Shown: positions 38,397 to 51,598, counted from the stretch's first letter. The stretch: DNA of 64,000 bases from Lates calcarifer (GCF_001640805.2 NC_066837.1:26784789-26848788), one strand, 5' to 3'. Numbers and translations: made by a program. The notes: generated from the sequence alone by a model not told the origin.

Positions 38397-38398
<2 letters not shown>

Positions 38399-38519
38399 GT
38401 GTGTCCGTGTCCGTCCTCTGAGTGCTCTATTATAGGGCCACCTGCTTCCTTTTAAATATCTCATCACTTCCTGCGTGCACTCAGCAAACACGGTCATTGC
38501 ATTAGCTCCAGGGCGGAGG

Positions 38520-38521
<2 letters not shown>

Positions 38522-38571
<50 letters not shown>
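38522..38571 (+). repeat. (GT)25 microsatellite
   Basis: 25 uninterrupted GT units, the longest pure tract in the window and a likely length polymorphism. Confidence 0.95.
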
Positions 38572-38572
<1 letters not shown>

Positions 38573-38579
38573 GTGGATT

Positions 38580-39480
38580 AGGTGTTTGTGTTGTCGGGAT
38601 GCTCGCATTAAGCCTCAACCAGCTCCTTCTATCATTTTAATGAATAATTAACGCATGGCTGTAAAATTTATTGCCTGACAAGAGTTGCTTTTTGGTAGCC
38701 CTGTGTGCACGTGTGTGACTGTACTCTTCTGTCATGATTACGTGTTCCATGTGAAATCCCTCTCCCCTGTGGCATTCGTCTCATAAATTAGTGTCACTTT
38801 TTTGTCTTTGTTTTTTTTAAAGGAAATTCTCAGCAGTTAAATTGCACCCTGATATACTCTGTGGAAAAGAGAGAAAAGAAAGCTGTCGTGGTTATTTTCA
38901 TGATAATTTGTGAGATTACAATATGCTAATGTGATAATTACAGTGGATGCTTGGCATTAATCAGCTTCTGCTGGCAATGTTGTCGTATTTACCGTCAGGA
39001 TTACTGCGGCACACTTTCTCCGAATTTCTTTCAGGAGACAATGTTGTTCTTAGGCTGACACCACGAGAGGCTTTAGAAACACACGCTGCTTTGTTTGTGA
39101 TGTCTGTCTCTGTGAGCGAGTCGACATTTTCCTCATTAGAGTGAGAGAGATGAGGAATTATGTTACAAGGAGATTGGCACAGCTCCATCCACGCAGCCAC
39201 AATCAGGCACCCACTCACGCCTGCGAACATTTCAAAGAGAAATGAAATATGCATGTTGATAGGAAAAAAGACACATGAACAGTTATACACATTATCACAC
39301 TCTCCCCCCCATTAATTAAGATTATTCCTCTGTATTTTTAATATCATGATTTATTCATGTGTGTGTAGAGCCCCTTATAGAGCGGCACTGTAAATACATA
39401 ATGTCTCATACTGAGATCTGAGCTTCGGATGCTGTTGCCTTTTTTCCACCACTTATTATAGAGTCAACTAATGAGTTATT
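38580..39480. promoter_or_regulatory. Candidate enhancer block in the exon B-C intron
   Basis: About 900 bp of unique-looking DNA with many homeodomain-type cores: TTTTAATGAATAATTAACGC, GGCATTAATCAGC, CATTAATTAAGATTATTCC and TGATAATTACAG. A second segment (39000-39240) is CpG-containing. This is the best enhancer candidate here on composition alone. Confidence 0.3.
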
Positions 39481-40599
39481 GGACTAGCAGAGAGCAGAGA
39501 GGGTATGTAGTATATACGGGGGGTAGGCAGGCATTACATAAATCTACACTGCCTCATCACAAGCCTTTTTTTGCAGTTTGATTAGCTTAACTGGAAACAG
39601 GATTGAGCACGTGAATGAGGCTATGGCAGCTTCATGAATAAAACATTTTTTGTTGCTTGTGCGGCCTACAGCAGAAATGGCACATTTTCTAAATTGTTCC
39701 TGTCTTGTTCCTTGTTTTCCTTGTGTTTCCTGGGCAGCCCATGGATCATTTGTTGCATTTGTTTTCCCATCTCATCTGTAATTGGCTCTTCTCATTCTCT
39801 GGGTTCAGAAAAATGTGCACGTCCCCCCGTTACTCACCTCAGGTAGTGTGGGTTTACCCCAGTTTGCGTCAGATGCTGAGCCAAAGCACACTGCAAGCTG
39901 GGAGGCCTGAGAAGTACTTTTGATTCGGTAGCTCTGGTGCATTACTGCTGTGTTTGTGTTTAGGTTGCTTCGTGGCTTTATTGTACATTGTATGTGCCCA
40001 TGTGAACATGTATGTTCTCAGATATTATATTCTTGCACACTCACATAATCGTCTGTATTTGTTTGTCACCGTAGATTGATTTCCAGGGCTTTTAGTGTTG
40101 GTGCCAGACAGTTTGAGGATTTCTCACACCCACCTCCTGCTCAGCCTCCAAGCCTGTAGCCCCAGCAGTGTTTGCAAACACAGAAAGAGTTTTAGCGCTT
40201 AAATCAACATTTTCCGCTGAAGTTAACAGCTGATCAGGGTGTCTACAGCTCTTCTAGAGGCCTTTCAGTATCATTTTGCAATTTATACCAAAATGCATAT
40301 CTACAGTCAGTACCTTACAGCCTATTTATGCATCTCACACAAATGCCCTAGATTATTGGACACATACTCAGTGTAGGTCTTCCTCTGATTGTTTATACAT
40401 GTGCATATGAGCTAATATTCAAGATGAATACCAAGTGATCAGAATTAAGGAAAGGCATTCTGTTGCTTTACTATATCAGCACTGTAAACTCTTTGCGCTC
40501 AAATTTATTTCAGTAAAGTTACAGAATGAGGTTTCAGTTTTGGTCCCTTTTATTGAAATGCATTAGGACTTTGTTCTCCCCTCTAACTTTAGAAACATA

Positions 40600-40834
40600 C
40601 ATATCCTTTTAAGGTATTTGATGTCTCTTTTGTTTTGAATATTTGATGCTGCCAAATGTTTATGTGCTTTATACATTATTTATTTAATTCACTACTATGA
40701 TCAATTTGATTATTAAATTTTAATGTTTGTAATTTATAAACTGCATTAGTTTGTTCTTTATGATCCAATTTAGTGATAATTCTTATAGCTCTTTCTTGTA
40801 ATATAGTAAGGGGTTTGTATGCATTTCCCAATAT
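40600..40834 (-). mobile_element. LINE remnant (reverse transcriptase 3' region)
   Basis: On the minus strand, LGNAYKPL, ILQERAIRII and then TNAVYKLQTLKFNNQID match the conserved C-terminal stretch after the reverse transcriptase domain of jockey/L2-type LINEs (usual form WGNAYK...LQKRAIRII...TNPLF...LKF.DL). After a stop at 40676 the reading continues in another frame as IMYKAHKHLAASNIQ, also family-like, showing a frameshift. The rest of the element is absent or too diverged. Confidence 0.65.
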
Positions 40835-41471
40835 TGATTTCAGACTGATCTGTTTAGAAGGCCACAGTAAACGGTGTGTGAGTGTGTCTGTGTGTGTTTG
40901 TGTGTTTGTTTTATGCACTGCCAAGCACGGACAATGACATGTCAGACATTTGCTCCAAAGATCTTTGATTCTTAACCTAACTTTGTTCAACTCTACTACT
41001 CTAATTCCCTCAGTTGTGATTAGGTTCATTTTCCTTTTCTTTACCTGCCTTTTACTTGTAAATCAGACCCTTTGAAACAACGCCGATGTTAAGCTGTGTA
41101 GTCATCTGAGTCTTTTGTCCTCAGGCAGTTTATTGTGGATTTTTGCCGGTGAAACAACCCTGAAAGAAGAGCAGTCTAGACTGTAATCTGACATGTCATC
41201 AACACTCTCCACAGCTCCTAACACCAGCAATGACTTAGATTCCTGATCATGGACATTTTCAGGTGCAGAACTGTTGGCAATGTAATGCATCAAAATGTTT
41301 TGGTTGAAAAAAACAAACGAAAAACCAACACTGTCAGTGAATTGTTTTTACTGTCTGTTTAGATAAAAGTGTCTGCCAAATGAGTAAATGTAAATGAAGT
41401 CAATTTAAATGTTGAGCAGCTGCTGCTTTCTTTCTTGGAATAATAGAGGCTTGGTTTTGCAGAAAAGAGGC

Positions 41472-41489
41472 AATAATAATAATAATAAT
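41472..41489 (+). repeat. (AAT)6 microsatellite
   Basis: Six AAT units. Confidence 0.85.
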
Positions 41490-42307
41490 GAGTAGATGAA
41501 TAATAAGAATAATAATCATCATCTCCCTCCCTAATTTCTCAGTAAACTTAGACAGGGCTGCAGAATGAAAGAAACAAGCCACAGCAGTCAGCAGTGATAA
41601 AGGGAATTGTTGGATTGCTGCCTCATACTGAACTCCCTGCAAACAAATCAACAGTACAATGAGCACATAAATAGTCAAGACTCCAATTATAATTAAAGTT
41701 TTACATCTTATGAAAGCCTCCCCCGTTTTTCACGTTTGCAAGTATTGACTGAGCCATCCCAGAGTGTCGAAACACCAGACTATTTCTGTTCTTAGAATAG
41801 ACAGGAGGATTGTTTACCACTGAGGACCACCTGCTAAGGCGAAAGCAAGAGGAAAATTTCCTCACTGGGATCAATAAACCATCACTTTATCATTACGTTC
41901 TCAAAATGTCCCGGGCAAGGTGTCCATTGTAATGTTTGGCCTTGAAGCACAGGGCAGCAAACCTGGAGACAGCACTTGTATGTATCTTATGCAATCAAAT
42001 GATCTTCCTGTTTTAATACAGCAGAGGGAAAACAAAACAAAAAAGGACTTTTATGGCTCATCTCATGCTGTCCATAACCAAGCAAAAAGTTGAACTCAGA
42101 GGATTTTGGGGTGATTTAGAGATGTATTTATTTTTTCATGTTTCAATTTTAATGTGGTGGTAGATTAGCTTATGAAGATTAAAGTAGCCCACTGATGGAC
42201 AAGGCTCAGCTGATATTTTTAAAATGAAATGAATTTAGATTTTTCTTTGTAGAGAGGTTTTGCTGGAGCGATTAGAAGATGTCAGATTTGATGAACACTA
42301 ACAGCTT

Positions 42308-42324
42308 ACAACAACAACAACAAC
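42308..42324 (+). repeat. (ACA)n microsatellite
   Basis: About five and a half ACA units. Confidence 0.85.
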
Positions 42325-43106
42325 GGCTTTCGCCTGTTGCCACTGCTGGACATTTGCACAAACTCACACTTGGACTTCTAATCAGTTTTTCTACCAGTTT
42401 TCATCTTGTCTTCAGTAATGTTATTTCCTCTTTGAGTTGTCTTTCTGTTATTTCACCCTTCCCTGCATATCTATCTACATCAGTCTGGAGCTGCTGCTCT
42501 TAAGTCTGTCTCTGACCTTTCATTCCATGGCTTATCTGCTCTCCAGCTTGAGATCGGTGTCTTGTCTGCCTCTGTCATCCTTTCACCTTGCTTCTGTCAC
42601 TCCATCTAAACTTTAACTACTTCGAATGCTGCCACAATGCCAGCTTTCTGCCTTTGTTACAATGCAAAAATTCAGTTTTCTTCAGCCCAGGCAGCAGCTT
42701 TACTCAAACCTTTATTTTCGCTAAATGTGTGTCAACAAATAGAGCTGTCACAAAAGGATGCTCTCTATACCTGTGTCTGCTGACACAGACAGACAGTCTC
42801 TGACAGACAGAAACACTAGCCACAAACAAGTTTCACCTCTTTAAAGTCAAGATGTCTGTCACTCAGTTTCCCATTTGTCTCTGTCCCTCTGTTGTTTTTT
42901 TCCCCAGACACTAACTCAGGCTGTGGAACAGTTAAATAATTCAGTTTGGGTCTGAAACCCAGATTCCTACTGAGATCATGTCCCTCCTGACTGGATATTT
43001 GAAAACAACCTGTTCAGTCTGTTGATGGATTGTATTGGATGTGGCTCAGGTGGTCACTGCATCCAAATGAATGTAAGCAAACACCATCACGTTTTTGTCC
43101 GTTCAG

Positions 43107-43282
43107 GTTGCGGCCATCAATCCCAGCCACCCTCTAGCCCAGATGCCCCTGCCACCCTCCATGAAGAACTGCATCCAGCTGGCAGCCTGTGAGGCCAGCG
43201 AACTGCTGCCCATGAACCCCGACCTCCCCGCCGACCTCTTCACCTCCTGCCTCACCACGCCTATCAAGATCGCCCTCCGATG
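43107..43282 (+). CDS. rptor: rptor internal exon C (end of RNC core)
   Basis: This 176-nt exon encodes [12 protein letters not shown] through [10 protein letters not shown] plus two bases (TG) of a Trp codon. It continues Raptor directly after exon B and covers the segment with the [15 protein letters not shown] and [14 protein letters not shown] motifs. The acceptor is GTTCAG at 43106 and the donor is TG|GTAACG at 43283, giving a phase 2 intron. Differences from my recollection of human Raptor (Ser for Asn in NPSHP, Ser for Thr in CEASE, Asn for Ile in PMNPD) are modest and fit a teleost ortholog. The exon has high G+C at third codon positions compared with the AT-rich intron on each side. 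Confidence 0.97.
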
Positions 43283-43986
43283 GTAACGTGTCTCTCTCAC
43301 AATTTCTTTCCCTTCTGTCTGCCACAGTGCAGCTTCTTAGTACACATTAAAAGTCTGAAACATCAAGCTACTCTTAGATATGTGTTCCACATGATACATT
43401 CTGAATATGTCCCAAATTCACTCTGGGGGAGTGGGGATTTTTGTCACCTAGATGTTAACATTTAAACAGAGTTTTCCATTAGTGAGGCCAAACAGGCTAT
43501 AAACAGCAGGAGAGGAAACATTAGATCTGTACACAGGAGCTTTATGGTTATGGTTGTTCTCAGTGGGTAAGAAAAAGTAAAAGGAATTTTTCTACTTTGG
43601 AAGAATTTGAGTAACTTTTCTTCTCATGATCTGCTCAGTCTCGCTGTGGCTTTGAATGTTTCAATCAAAAATCAGCACAAACACTCTCAAAAGAATGTTT
43701 CAAAGTTGTTATACTTAATGTGAGTTTTGATTAAAATGTTGAAGTAATTTAGAGTTTATTTTAAGATATAGTGGATTAATTCTCTGCTAGGTGATGCTTT
43801 ATTTTTCTATAATAATCATATAAAGGAACAGACATTTTCACTTTGACCAAGCAGAAGATGGTGTGTCAGTCATTCATTTGTAAAGCCTGTTGACAACAGG
43901 TTGGATCAGTGCTTGGACACTTTGAGGACACAATGATGTGTCCTGAGCAGAGAGCAAACATTCCTCTGAGCTCTGACCCTGCTCAG

Positions 43987-44026
43987 TATTCAGCTATGAT
44001 GAGAAATACTCAGCTATGATGAAAAA
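43987..44026 (+). repeat. 20-bp tandem duplication
   Basis: TATTCAGCTATGATGAGAAA and TACTCAGCTATGATGAAAAA, 18 of 20 identical. Confidence 0.85.
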
Positions 44027-47000
44027 TATAAACCAACATCATCCATAGCGATGCAGGGATGATGATCCCTGCAGAGCACGCTTCAGTAAAATAGGTGAAG
44101 GATATTCAGGCGAAATGAGTTCATTTGGGAGACTTGGCTGATACAGTGGCCTGATGTAAATGCACCATGATGCATCATTCAGAGGACTGTACTGATGGAG
44201 CTTCAAGCTAAACCACAGGAGCACATCAGTTGCATCAGCCAGTCAGCTGTATGTGGAGCGCTCCAAGCGTGTGGGGCTTGCACACCCAGGCAAAGGTGAT
44301 TGCATCACCTCCGATCCCCTGTCAACACAAAACACACACATACATAGATACGTCATTCCTATTCTACATACACATTTACTGTAACTCCACATCTCTGTAT
44401 GGCGTGTTAGTTCTGAAACAGAATTCTGAGGCATTCAGAGAATTAGGTCATTGTAAGTGTTAAGTATCAAACTGAAGTATGAAAGAAATTTTTCAATGGC
44501 AGTAGTTTTCAAAAATACCAACAGATTGACTTTGAATGCTTGTTCAGATTGTTAGATTCGTAGATTTGTTCATTTGTTCATAATATATTTCCTAATTCCT
44601 GAAATCAGGAAGTCCGATCACTCAGCAACTTTCTCTAGATCAAGTTCTTGTGTGGCTATTTGTGTTAAGACAGCTTTGAACACTGCGGTATTAAGAATTT
44701 GGCAAATTTTGGTTAGATTACAAAAAGCCCCATTTTTTCCATTGTACAAACATAGGTATTTAAAAAATGATGTTTCATTTCAATACAGAAACATGCAAGA
44801 TGTAAGCAACAATATTAGAAAAAATTAAAATAGGATTTTAAAAAGATCATAAATCAAAAATAAGGCCTGGTTTGTAATGTGAGGCCACTGCACTTGTGAA
44901 AACTTAGGCTAGGCTGCTTTTAATAATGTGTTTAGAGACCATTGGATCGTTTGTGTTGATTTGCCCCAAACAGCCAATGCACCCACGGGATGTTAGCTGT
45001 AAGCTAGCAACAGAAGCAGGGACTGTGTGTATGGGAGTGTGTCTGTGTACAACCTGTGTTCAATTTAGCCTCTGACTCTTAGTTTGTTGTTGGTGCACTC
45101 CTGGATGAATCCGCATCTGATCGCATCAGTAGGTTTAAATCATGAAAATAAAGATGGCTGAATTCAATTTGTTTCCTGAATAGAAGTCATCATTAATGTT
45201 GTTATAGTGTTTTAATCCTACTATGACAGGTGTGTGTTCTAAATAGGACCCACTGGATAAAAGTAAAAGGATAAATTGTGAGTAAGACACCACCACCAAC
45301 TCAGACATCACTGACTGGATTTAAAGAGATTTCCTGTTATGTGATGTTCAGTAAATGGAGGCGAGCACTTCATTCTCCATGCACTACACTACGCCCAGAT
45401 ACAGTTTCTATCTGCAGTGTACTAAGTCTCTTTGGTGACATAAATCACTACTTGCCTGTATTGTTTTTTGCATTTTAATGATTGAATTCACTTTGCACAC
45501 ATTAAAAGTCACAGGGATGATTTACTAAATTTTCAGCTAAAAATTTGAAAGAGGTGGAGAACTTTTTTTAAAGTGTGTAAGTAAGAATGACAGGTTGCCT
45601 TCAGGAGGTGTCATACAGCTGGCAGAGTGTTTCTTCACTGCCGTGAAAGTGTTTCGTTTATCTTCCTCTGCTCTAAATCCACATCCTGCCATGACCTTCA
45701 GCATAATGAGGTCTCAGTGTTATTCCATTAATATTGATATCCTTTACCAACATCTCATTTCAGAGAACAAGTTAAGGCTAAAAGCCTGCTGGATAATATT
45801 GACTGAACCATTTGTTAATACCCTCTGCCTCCAAAAATGAATGTTGTGGCTTGCATGGGACTGATCTTTCCTTTTACGGACTTAGTACGGTCAACCTTCA
45901 GTGGTGTGTATTAATGAATTTAACTGGTTGGTTGGTAATGAACCAGGGGAATTTTAGTCATGTATCATATATGCATTATATATGAAATTTCCTTACTTAG
46001 CTCAGTTGAATTTGATAAGCTCATTTAGCATAAATGCTGCATGAACACCAAAGCTTCAAAATAGAAAATCAGCCTTTATTTACGCGTGGAAAGAAAAAAA
46101 ATATAGAATGATAAAATAACTAGATCCCTCAGAAAAGTATATTATTATTCATGTTAGTAGAAGTAGTAATAGTAGTGGTGGTAGAGGCATTATTTATTTT
46201 TGGTCTTCAGTTTTTTAAATGAAAGCACAGCTATGTGACTTTTGGAAGTGTAATTAATACATTCATCCTCAAAAAATAAATAACTTAATTTACAAGGAAT
46301 AAAATTCACTTTTCCACAATTCATTACACTCAGGGGTAACTTATGTATCTTAGCTTATGTTGGCTAACAGTAGCTAACATTAGATACTTGCTGTGTAAGT
46401 GACATTACCTAGTCAGTTTTGACTCTGTGATTCTTCTATACTCATGTTGCTGTTCTTCTACACTATAGAATTTTCTGTTGTCTTATAATTGTTACTTATG
46501 GCCACCATGACCACTGCACACAGCAAAAGTTAGAGGCTTGCTTTAAAAAGGCCTTAGAGGAGGTAGTTCTGTGTGCTGCTGGGAGGGACATTACTTATTC
46601 TAGACATCGTGTACAGCTGCCATTCAGTATCCGCCTGCCAGGTTTGGTAGAGAATAACAATTTGATTGAGAAGAGACCAGAGTAAACATGTCAGCTGTGG
46701 CCTGCATGTCCATCAACCTGCTCTCCATCTTGCACTGAGACACAGAACTCTTCTAAAATCTCCTAAAGTGATGCAGCTCCCTCTCACCACTTCTTCCCTC
46801 CTCCCATTCTTTGTAGAGTTAGTTGCTGTCTCTCCTGTTTGCTTATTATTTTCTAAATAAAGACATGCCCAGCTGTCTGCTCCTTAATTTCACACAGCCC
46901 CAGAGTGAGAAACTGGGAAGAAAATGAGCAATGGTTGGGGAGGAGTTTGGCATGGTTAGAGTGGGCGGATGGAGGGATTCACTGATGTGCTGGCTTACCT

Positions 47001-47051
47001 TGGCTTTAAAACTTTAATGAGATGCATTGAGGGATGGATGATGGGGTTTAC

Positions 47052-47096
47052 AGAGAGAGAGGGAGAGAGAGAAAGAGAAAGGGAGAGGGGGAGAAA
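47052..47096 (+). repeat. 45-nt uninterrupted purine tract
   Basis: GA-rich (GAGAGAGGGAGAGAGAG...), no pyrimidine between 47052 and 47096. Confidence 0.9.
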
Positions 47097-47394
47097 TGGT
47101 TGAGTGCCAGGCAGAATGAGTGTATGTGTACCTTTCATTGCTCAGCTGAGCAGAAAATCATTACTGATGGAGCGCCATCTTCAAGGGATTTCCCCACTGC
47201 TGCTATGTATGGGGGAGGTGAGCATCTGAAAATAGAGACAGAGGGAAGAGGATGAAATCAGGGAGAACAGAGAGAAAGAAACAACAGATGAAGGAATAAA
47301 AGCTCCTGCTGCGTGTCAAATTTTAGCCGTGCTATAGGAGGGGCTCTGGTGATGGCTGTTGGTAGGTCAGTTGTTTTGTTTGATTACCTAAGTC

Positions 47395-48310
47395 CAGAGT
47401 GAAATATCTCAACAACTATAATGTATTGCCATTAAACCATTTTCAAGATCCAAAGAAAATGAATCCTAAGGATTTTAATGATCCCCTAACTTTTAATCTT
47501 GCTCAAGCAGGTGAAGATTTTTGACTATCCAGTGTAGTACTGCCACTCCCACTAACTATATGGATCAGGACAAAATTTGGTACTAGACCTGTCACCCCAG
47601 CTTTATAAAAAATCAAGTTTGAATGAATAAGAAATAACACTTTAAATAATATAAATGATTTCAAACACAACCCATGTAGCATAATTGTTGTCAGCTGCAT
47701 CTTTAAAAGGCAGCAAACAGAAAAGAGCACATGCAATAGATAAAAATGCATTATACAAACATTGCCTGCTGCAGAAAACTGTGAATTTGTTACAGTCATT
47801 ACACACGTAATAGTGATTTTTCTTTCCAATGTTTGAAAGGTATATCTAAATTCACATGAAAAGTGATGGTCTTATTTGGGTAGCTATGATTGGTTTAGGT
47901 CCCAAACAATATATTGTAATGTCTTTGGAGAGCCCCTGACTTTTGCTGTTGCGTCACCACAGTGCTGACGTTTTTGGCTCAAAATGAAATGTCTTTACAA
48001 CTAATGGATCACAATGAAAATTTGTGCAGACATTCATGTTCCTGTCAGGATGAATTGTAATTATTCAGGTGATGCCTTATGGTTTCATTCAAAAATTTCT
48101 CCAATTCTTTGGTATATGACTGAATACCCACAGAACTAATGATCCCTGCTAGTCTTAGCTGCACTTTGTGGTTAGTTGTAATCAGCCAACATCAGGATGT
48201 TATCATTGTCAGGTTTAACATGTGAGCACACTTACATTAGCATTTAGATCAAAGTACCACTGTGCCAGCAGTAAGCTAAGCCTCCCAGAGCAAGTAGTGT
48301 GGTTGTAGAC
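47395..48310 (+). repeat. Percomorph interspersed repeat, copy 1 (diverged)
   Basis: Two related blocks are visible: TATCTCAACAACTATAATG with AATGAATCCTAAGGATTTT and AATGATCCCCTAAC (47404-47494), then TGTCTTTACAACTAATGGAT with GCAGACATTCATGTTCCTG and GATGAATTGTAATTATTC (47990-48065). The second leads to AACATCAGGATGTTATCATT and TTAGCATTTAGATCAAAGTA (48190-48255). This order matches an abundant fish repeat whose 3' half carries TTAGCATGCTAA motifs. The central 47600-47880 looks unrelated. Confidence 0.6.
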
Positions 48311-48560
48311 TCTTGTTAAAGAGCTAAATTTGGCCATTCAAGAAGAATAGAAAGATTATCTAGGAGATGTGAGGGTGCATCACCTCTGTCATTCAGCCCT
48401 TTAGGGAAGAAGCAGGCAGTAGCAATGAATCTCTGTGGAATGCAAAGCAGGTTGAGCCAACTCCTCAGCAAGTGCCTGCCTCCATCTCTTCAGTATTGCA
48501 CCAAGACCACCAGTTCTACACATGCTAACCCTTCCCCCAGGGTGCCATGTTTTCCTGCAT
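48306..48560 (+). repeat. Composite repeat tail, copy 1
   Basis: TCTTGTTAAAGAGCTAAATT, then CAGCCCTTTAGGGAAGAAGC, then ATGAATCTCTGTGGA and CATCTCTTCAGTATT, are shared in the same order with 53717-53965. It directly follows the TTAGCATTTAG repeat as in copy 2. Confidence 0.7.
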
Positions 48561-48781
48561 GTATGTGAATAATCACATATGCACTTATATACAGGAGGTG
48601 CATACACGCTGTTAATGTTGATGATGATATATAAGCTATGTAAGTCTTTCAAGCTTGCTGCTCAGCTCTGACAGGTGCGATGGTGAGCTCAAGAAGCATC
48701 TCATGTATGTGCTGTAAAATATATATGCACCTTCAAGAACAGGAGCACAGATGAGATTTTAATGGAAATGCAGCAGTGAGG

Positions 48782-48822
48782 GCGCACGCGCATGCGCATG
48801 CGCACACACACACACACACACA
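48782..48822. repeat. 41-bp alternating purine-pyrimidine tract (Z-DNA type)
   Basis: GCGCACGCGCATGCGCATGC followed by (CA)n; strictly alternating throughout. Confidence 0.9.
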
Positions 48823-50966
48823 AATACAAATGTAGCTGTGTCCGTGTCTTCTCATTTCCAGCTTCTATGGGTGGAATGAGTAGAATTAAGAACAATTGGT
48901 ATTTATAGCCTAAACACACACCCCTACACATACCACTCTGTTCTTAATCTGAAGCCTTGGCTTTAATAACTGAAATGTAAATTATGTGTAAAAATGTTGA
49001 CGCATTCATCCTCCCCATCGTGTTTCCTGATGTAGGGTACAGAGGAAACTGTTACATAACACTGCATATGCCTTAGCTGTCTAGTTTCTGGAGACCTTGG
49101 TGAATCTAAAGAGAGGCTGCAGGTTTGCCTCAGAAAACCCCATCATACATACATCTGAGAGCTTGGCTCTGTCCTGTTCTAAAGCTTCGAGTGTCAGACC
49201 AGCTCACGTCACACCATATTTTTTATAGCAAGTTTAAAAATGTTCCACAGCCTGATCAGGAAGAAGTCTCTCACTGCTGGTACCAGTTGCCAGAACAGTT
49301 TGTGCACTTCATGGTAATCAGCAGTCAAAAGTTGATAACAAGTTATTCACTAACTTATTCATCTGCTGTAATACAATCACTGCATTATTATCTTCAGTGC
49401 TGCTTGTCATAGATTCTTAATTCTCTAAACTCTACTATTCTACAGAAAGATTTTTAATGAGTAAATGAGTTTGAAAAAATAAGATTTTTTTTTCATTTAA
49501 TTACTTTTTTGGATTATTATTATTATTTTACAAGAACGCAGAACATAAACATTTTTGGTAGGGAGTCCTAATTTGATCAAAAGAGAACTGTGGAGACTCA
49601 GCGGGCACAACATTTCAGAGTTCAGAGAAATAAACTTGTCAGTGCTCTCAGTGAAAAACCTATGTAATGGAGGGGATTTCTATATTACAGTAAATATACT
49701 TTTGGCTTTTCTGTACTGCAGTTCTGTGGTTTTTGTTTTTATTTAATTTATTTTTTATTTTTATTTTTTTTTTTGCCCTCTTGTAAGCAGTCACTGAAGA
49801 TCCACCTCATTAAATAACCTGAGCATATTCAAGTTATTTGAGAGTTACAGTTTTGACAGTTAAATCAGTCTATACAAGCATACACAATAGTCTACCTAAG
49901 TAATGATGTCATCAGGTGGCATCTGCTGGTTACTATATGTCCAGATGAGTATAGTCTGAATGTCAGGCTTATTACAGCTGTGACTCAGAAAATCATGCTT
50001 CAGTCCTGAAAAATCACCATGGCTGCTGTCATAGTGTCAACAGTTGTTTTAATATTCACTGTGGGAGCTGCTCCAGGATTTGTCTCTGGGTGACATCAGA
50101 AGTACGGTCTGTCTCTGTGCTGTTCAGCTGAAACAGAAATTCACAGATTAAAAATGTACCAGTGTGGTGGTATAGGATATAACATATTTCAACATATTTC
50201 AACACAGTTCTTTAGGATTAATTTCCATTTAAACTGTTGTGCTGTGGGCTAGGTATATCCTGTATGTTCAGGAAATGTCTTTAATTAGCAGAATACGTCC
50301 AGTATACCACTAGCACTACACTTTGATGTTAATTTGAAGTGAAAGCAGTAATGAAGCATGATTCTATGCTGATCAGGCAAGACCTTCTCCATCTTCACAT
50401 TTGTCTTATTAATGATCAAAAAGAGCATATTAATCATAATGTATCATAATATAAGTGTTGCTTTGGAAAAAAGTAGTTGTATTGGAGCTAAGGAGCCCAC
50501 TGCCACGTAATGAGCAGTTTGCTGTGAAGCTTATGTAACAATGAGAAATGTGGTGAGAGGCAGTTGGACTGCAAATATTCTTTTTTTCCTCACAGTCTTT
50601 TCTTTACATATTCTACTACAAAATGAAATTTACACATACAGGCCATTTACCATTGTGAAGTGAGGACATTGTATTATCCTCATCAGCTGCCAGATTTGCC
50701 ATGCAATATTAAAGGAACACTTACCAACTGCACAATTGAAGTGTTGCTTGGAAAATTTATCAGCTTTATCCTTTTCTAGCATTGTAGCTTTTTTGGTAGA
50801 CTGAGAAGGTGTTGTCAACAATTGCAATGAATTCCAGTCGTAACCTTGAGTCATGGCAGATGAAAAGTTTCAGTATAGCCCATGGGCGTTGCCAGACCTC
50901 GTGACGTGCCCCAGTATAAATGTCACGATTCATTTTCAGCAACAATAAATGTTTATCATTGCATCA

Positions 50967-51010
50967 ATTATAATATATAATTACATTATATAATTAAATA
51001 TATAATTACA
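50967..51010 (+). repeat. AT-only short repeat
   Basis: TATATAATTACA occurs at 50974 and 50999 within an almost pure A/T stretch, inside the left part of the hAT-like element. Confidence 0.75.
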
Positions 51011-51598
51011 GTATACTGACTGGAAAAGAATAGATGTATTTCTACTCAAACGTGTAGCAAGAGTGTTGTCTCCAAATAGAAGCTACAGCCCACCAGCAGT
51101 GTTTCTCCTACCATTGTCTTGGCAGAGCGGCCCGTGAATGCGTCAGTGCACAGGAGCGGAGGAGCCGCAGAGGAGACAGGTTGACAACTCACCAGGTTAA
51201 GAGCAAGCGTTACAAGTCTGTAAAATCATAGATGGACAGACGCCGACCCCAAACGTCGGAAAAGTCCGCAGTAAACTCAGTATAATAAACCCCCCTCTGT
51301 CGGACAACCCTGCCCCCCAATTCAGTAATTCAGTTTTTTTATGAAACCAAATGACTTTATACTAATCATTATTGATTAAAAAACATTATTACTAAACATT
51401 ACTGCATGACTTCTGTAGATGTGTGTTTGTTATTGTTTGGATGTAAGAATCTGATTTTTCTGCCATAGAGCATGTTGATAGAGTTAAAATGTGTTAAGTA
51501 TGTTCATACACTCATTAATAATACATTTAACCTTTATTAGTAGTCGATTTAGTTGGAGCTGTGACAGTGGGATGAGTGGGTGTGTGATTTTTTTTTTT

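Larger units (their letters stand above)
36260..43106 (+). other. rptor: rptor intron between exons B and C (6,847 bp, phase 0)
   Basis: It begins GTGGGC and ends GTTCAG. It has the densest microsatellites of the window (36693-38571), an ATTA-rich block at 38580-39480 that may be regulatory, and a LINE remnant at about 40600-40834. The stretches 37140-37900, 39600-40500 and 41500-43080 show nothing further that I recognise. Confidence 0.9.

Noticed and set aside
38144..38608. ORFs encoding long Val-Cys or Thr-His runs
   Set aside because: Translations of GT/CA microsatellites.
43103..43325. Minus-strand ORFs over exon C
   Set aside because: Shadows created by the GC-rich coding exon.
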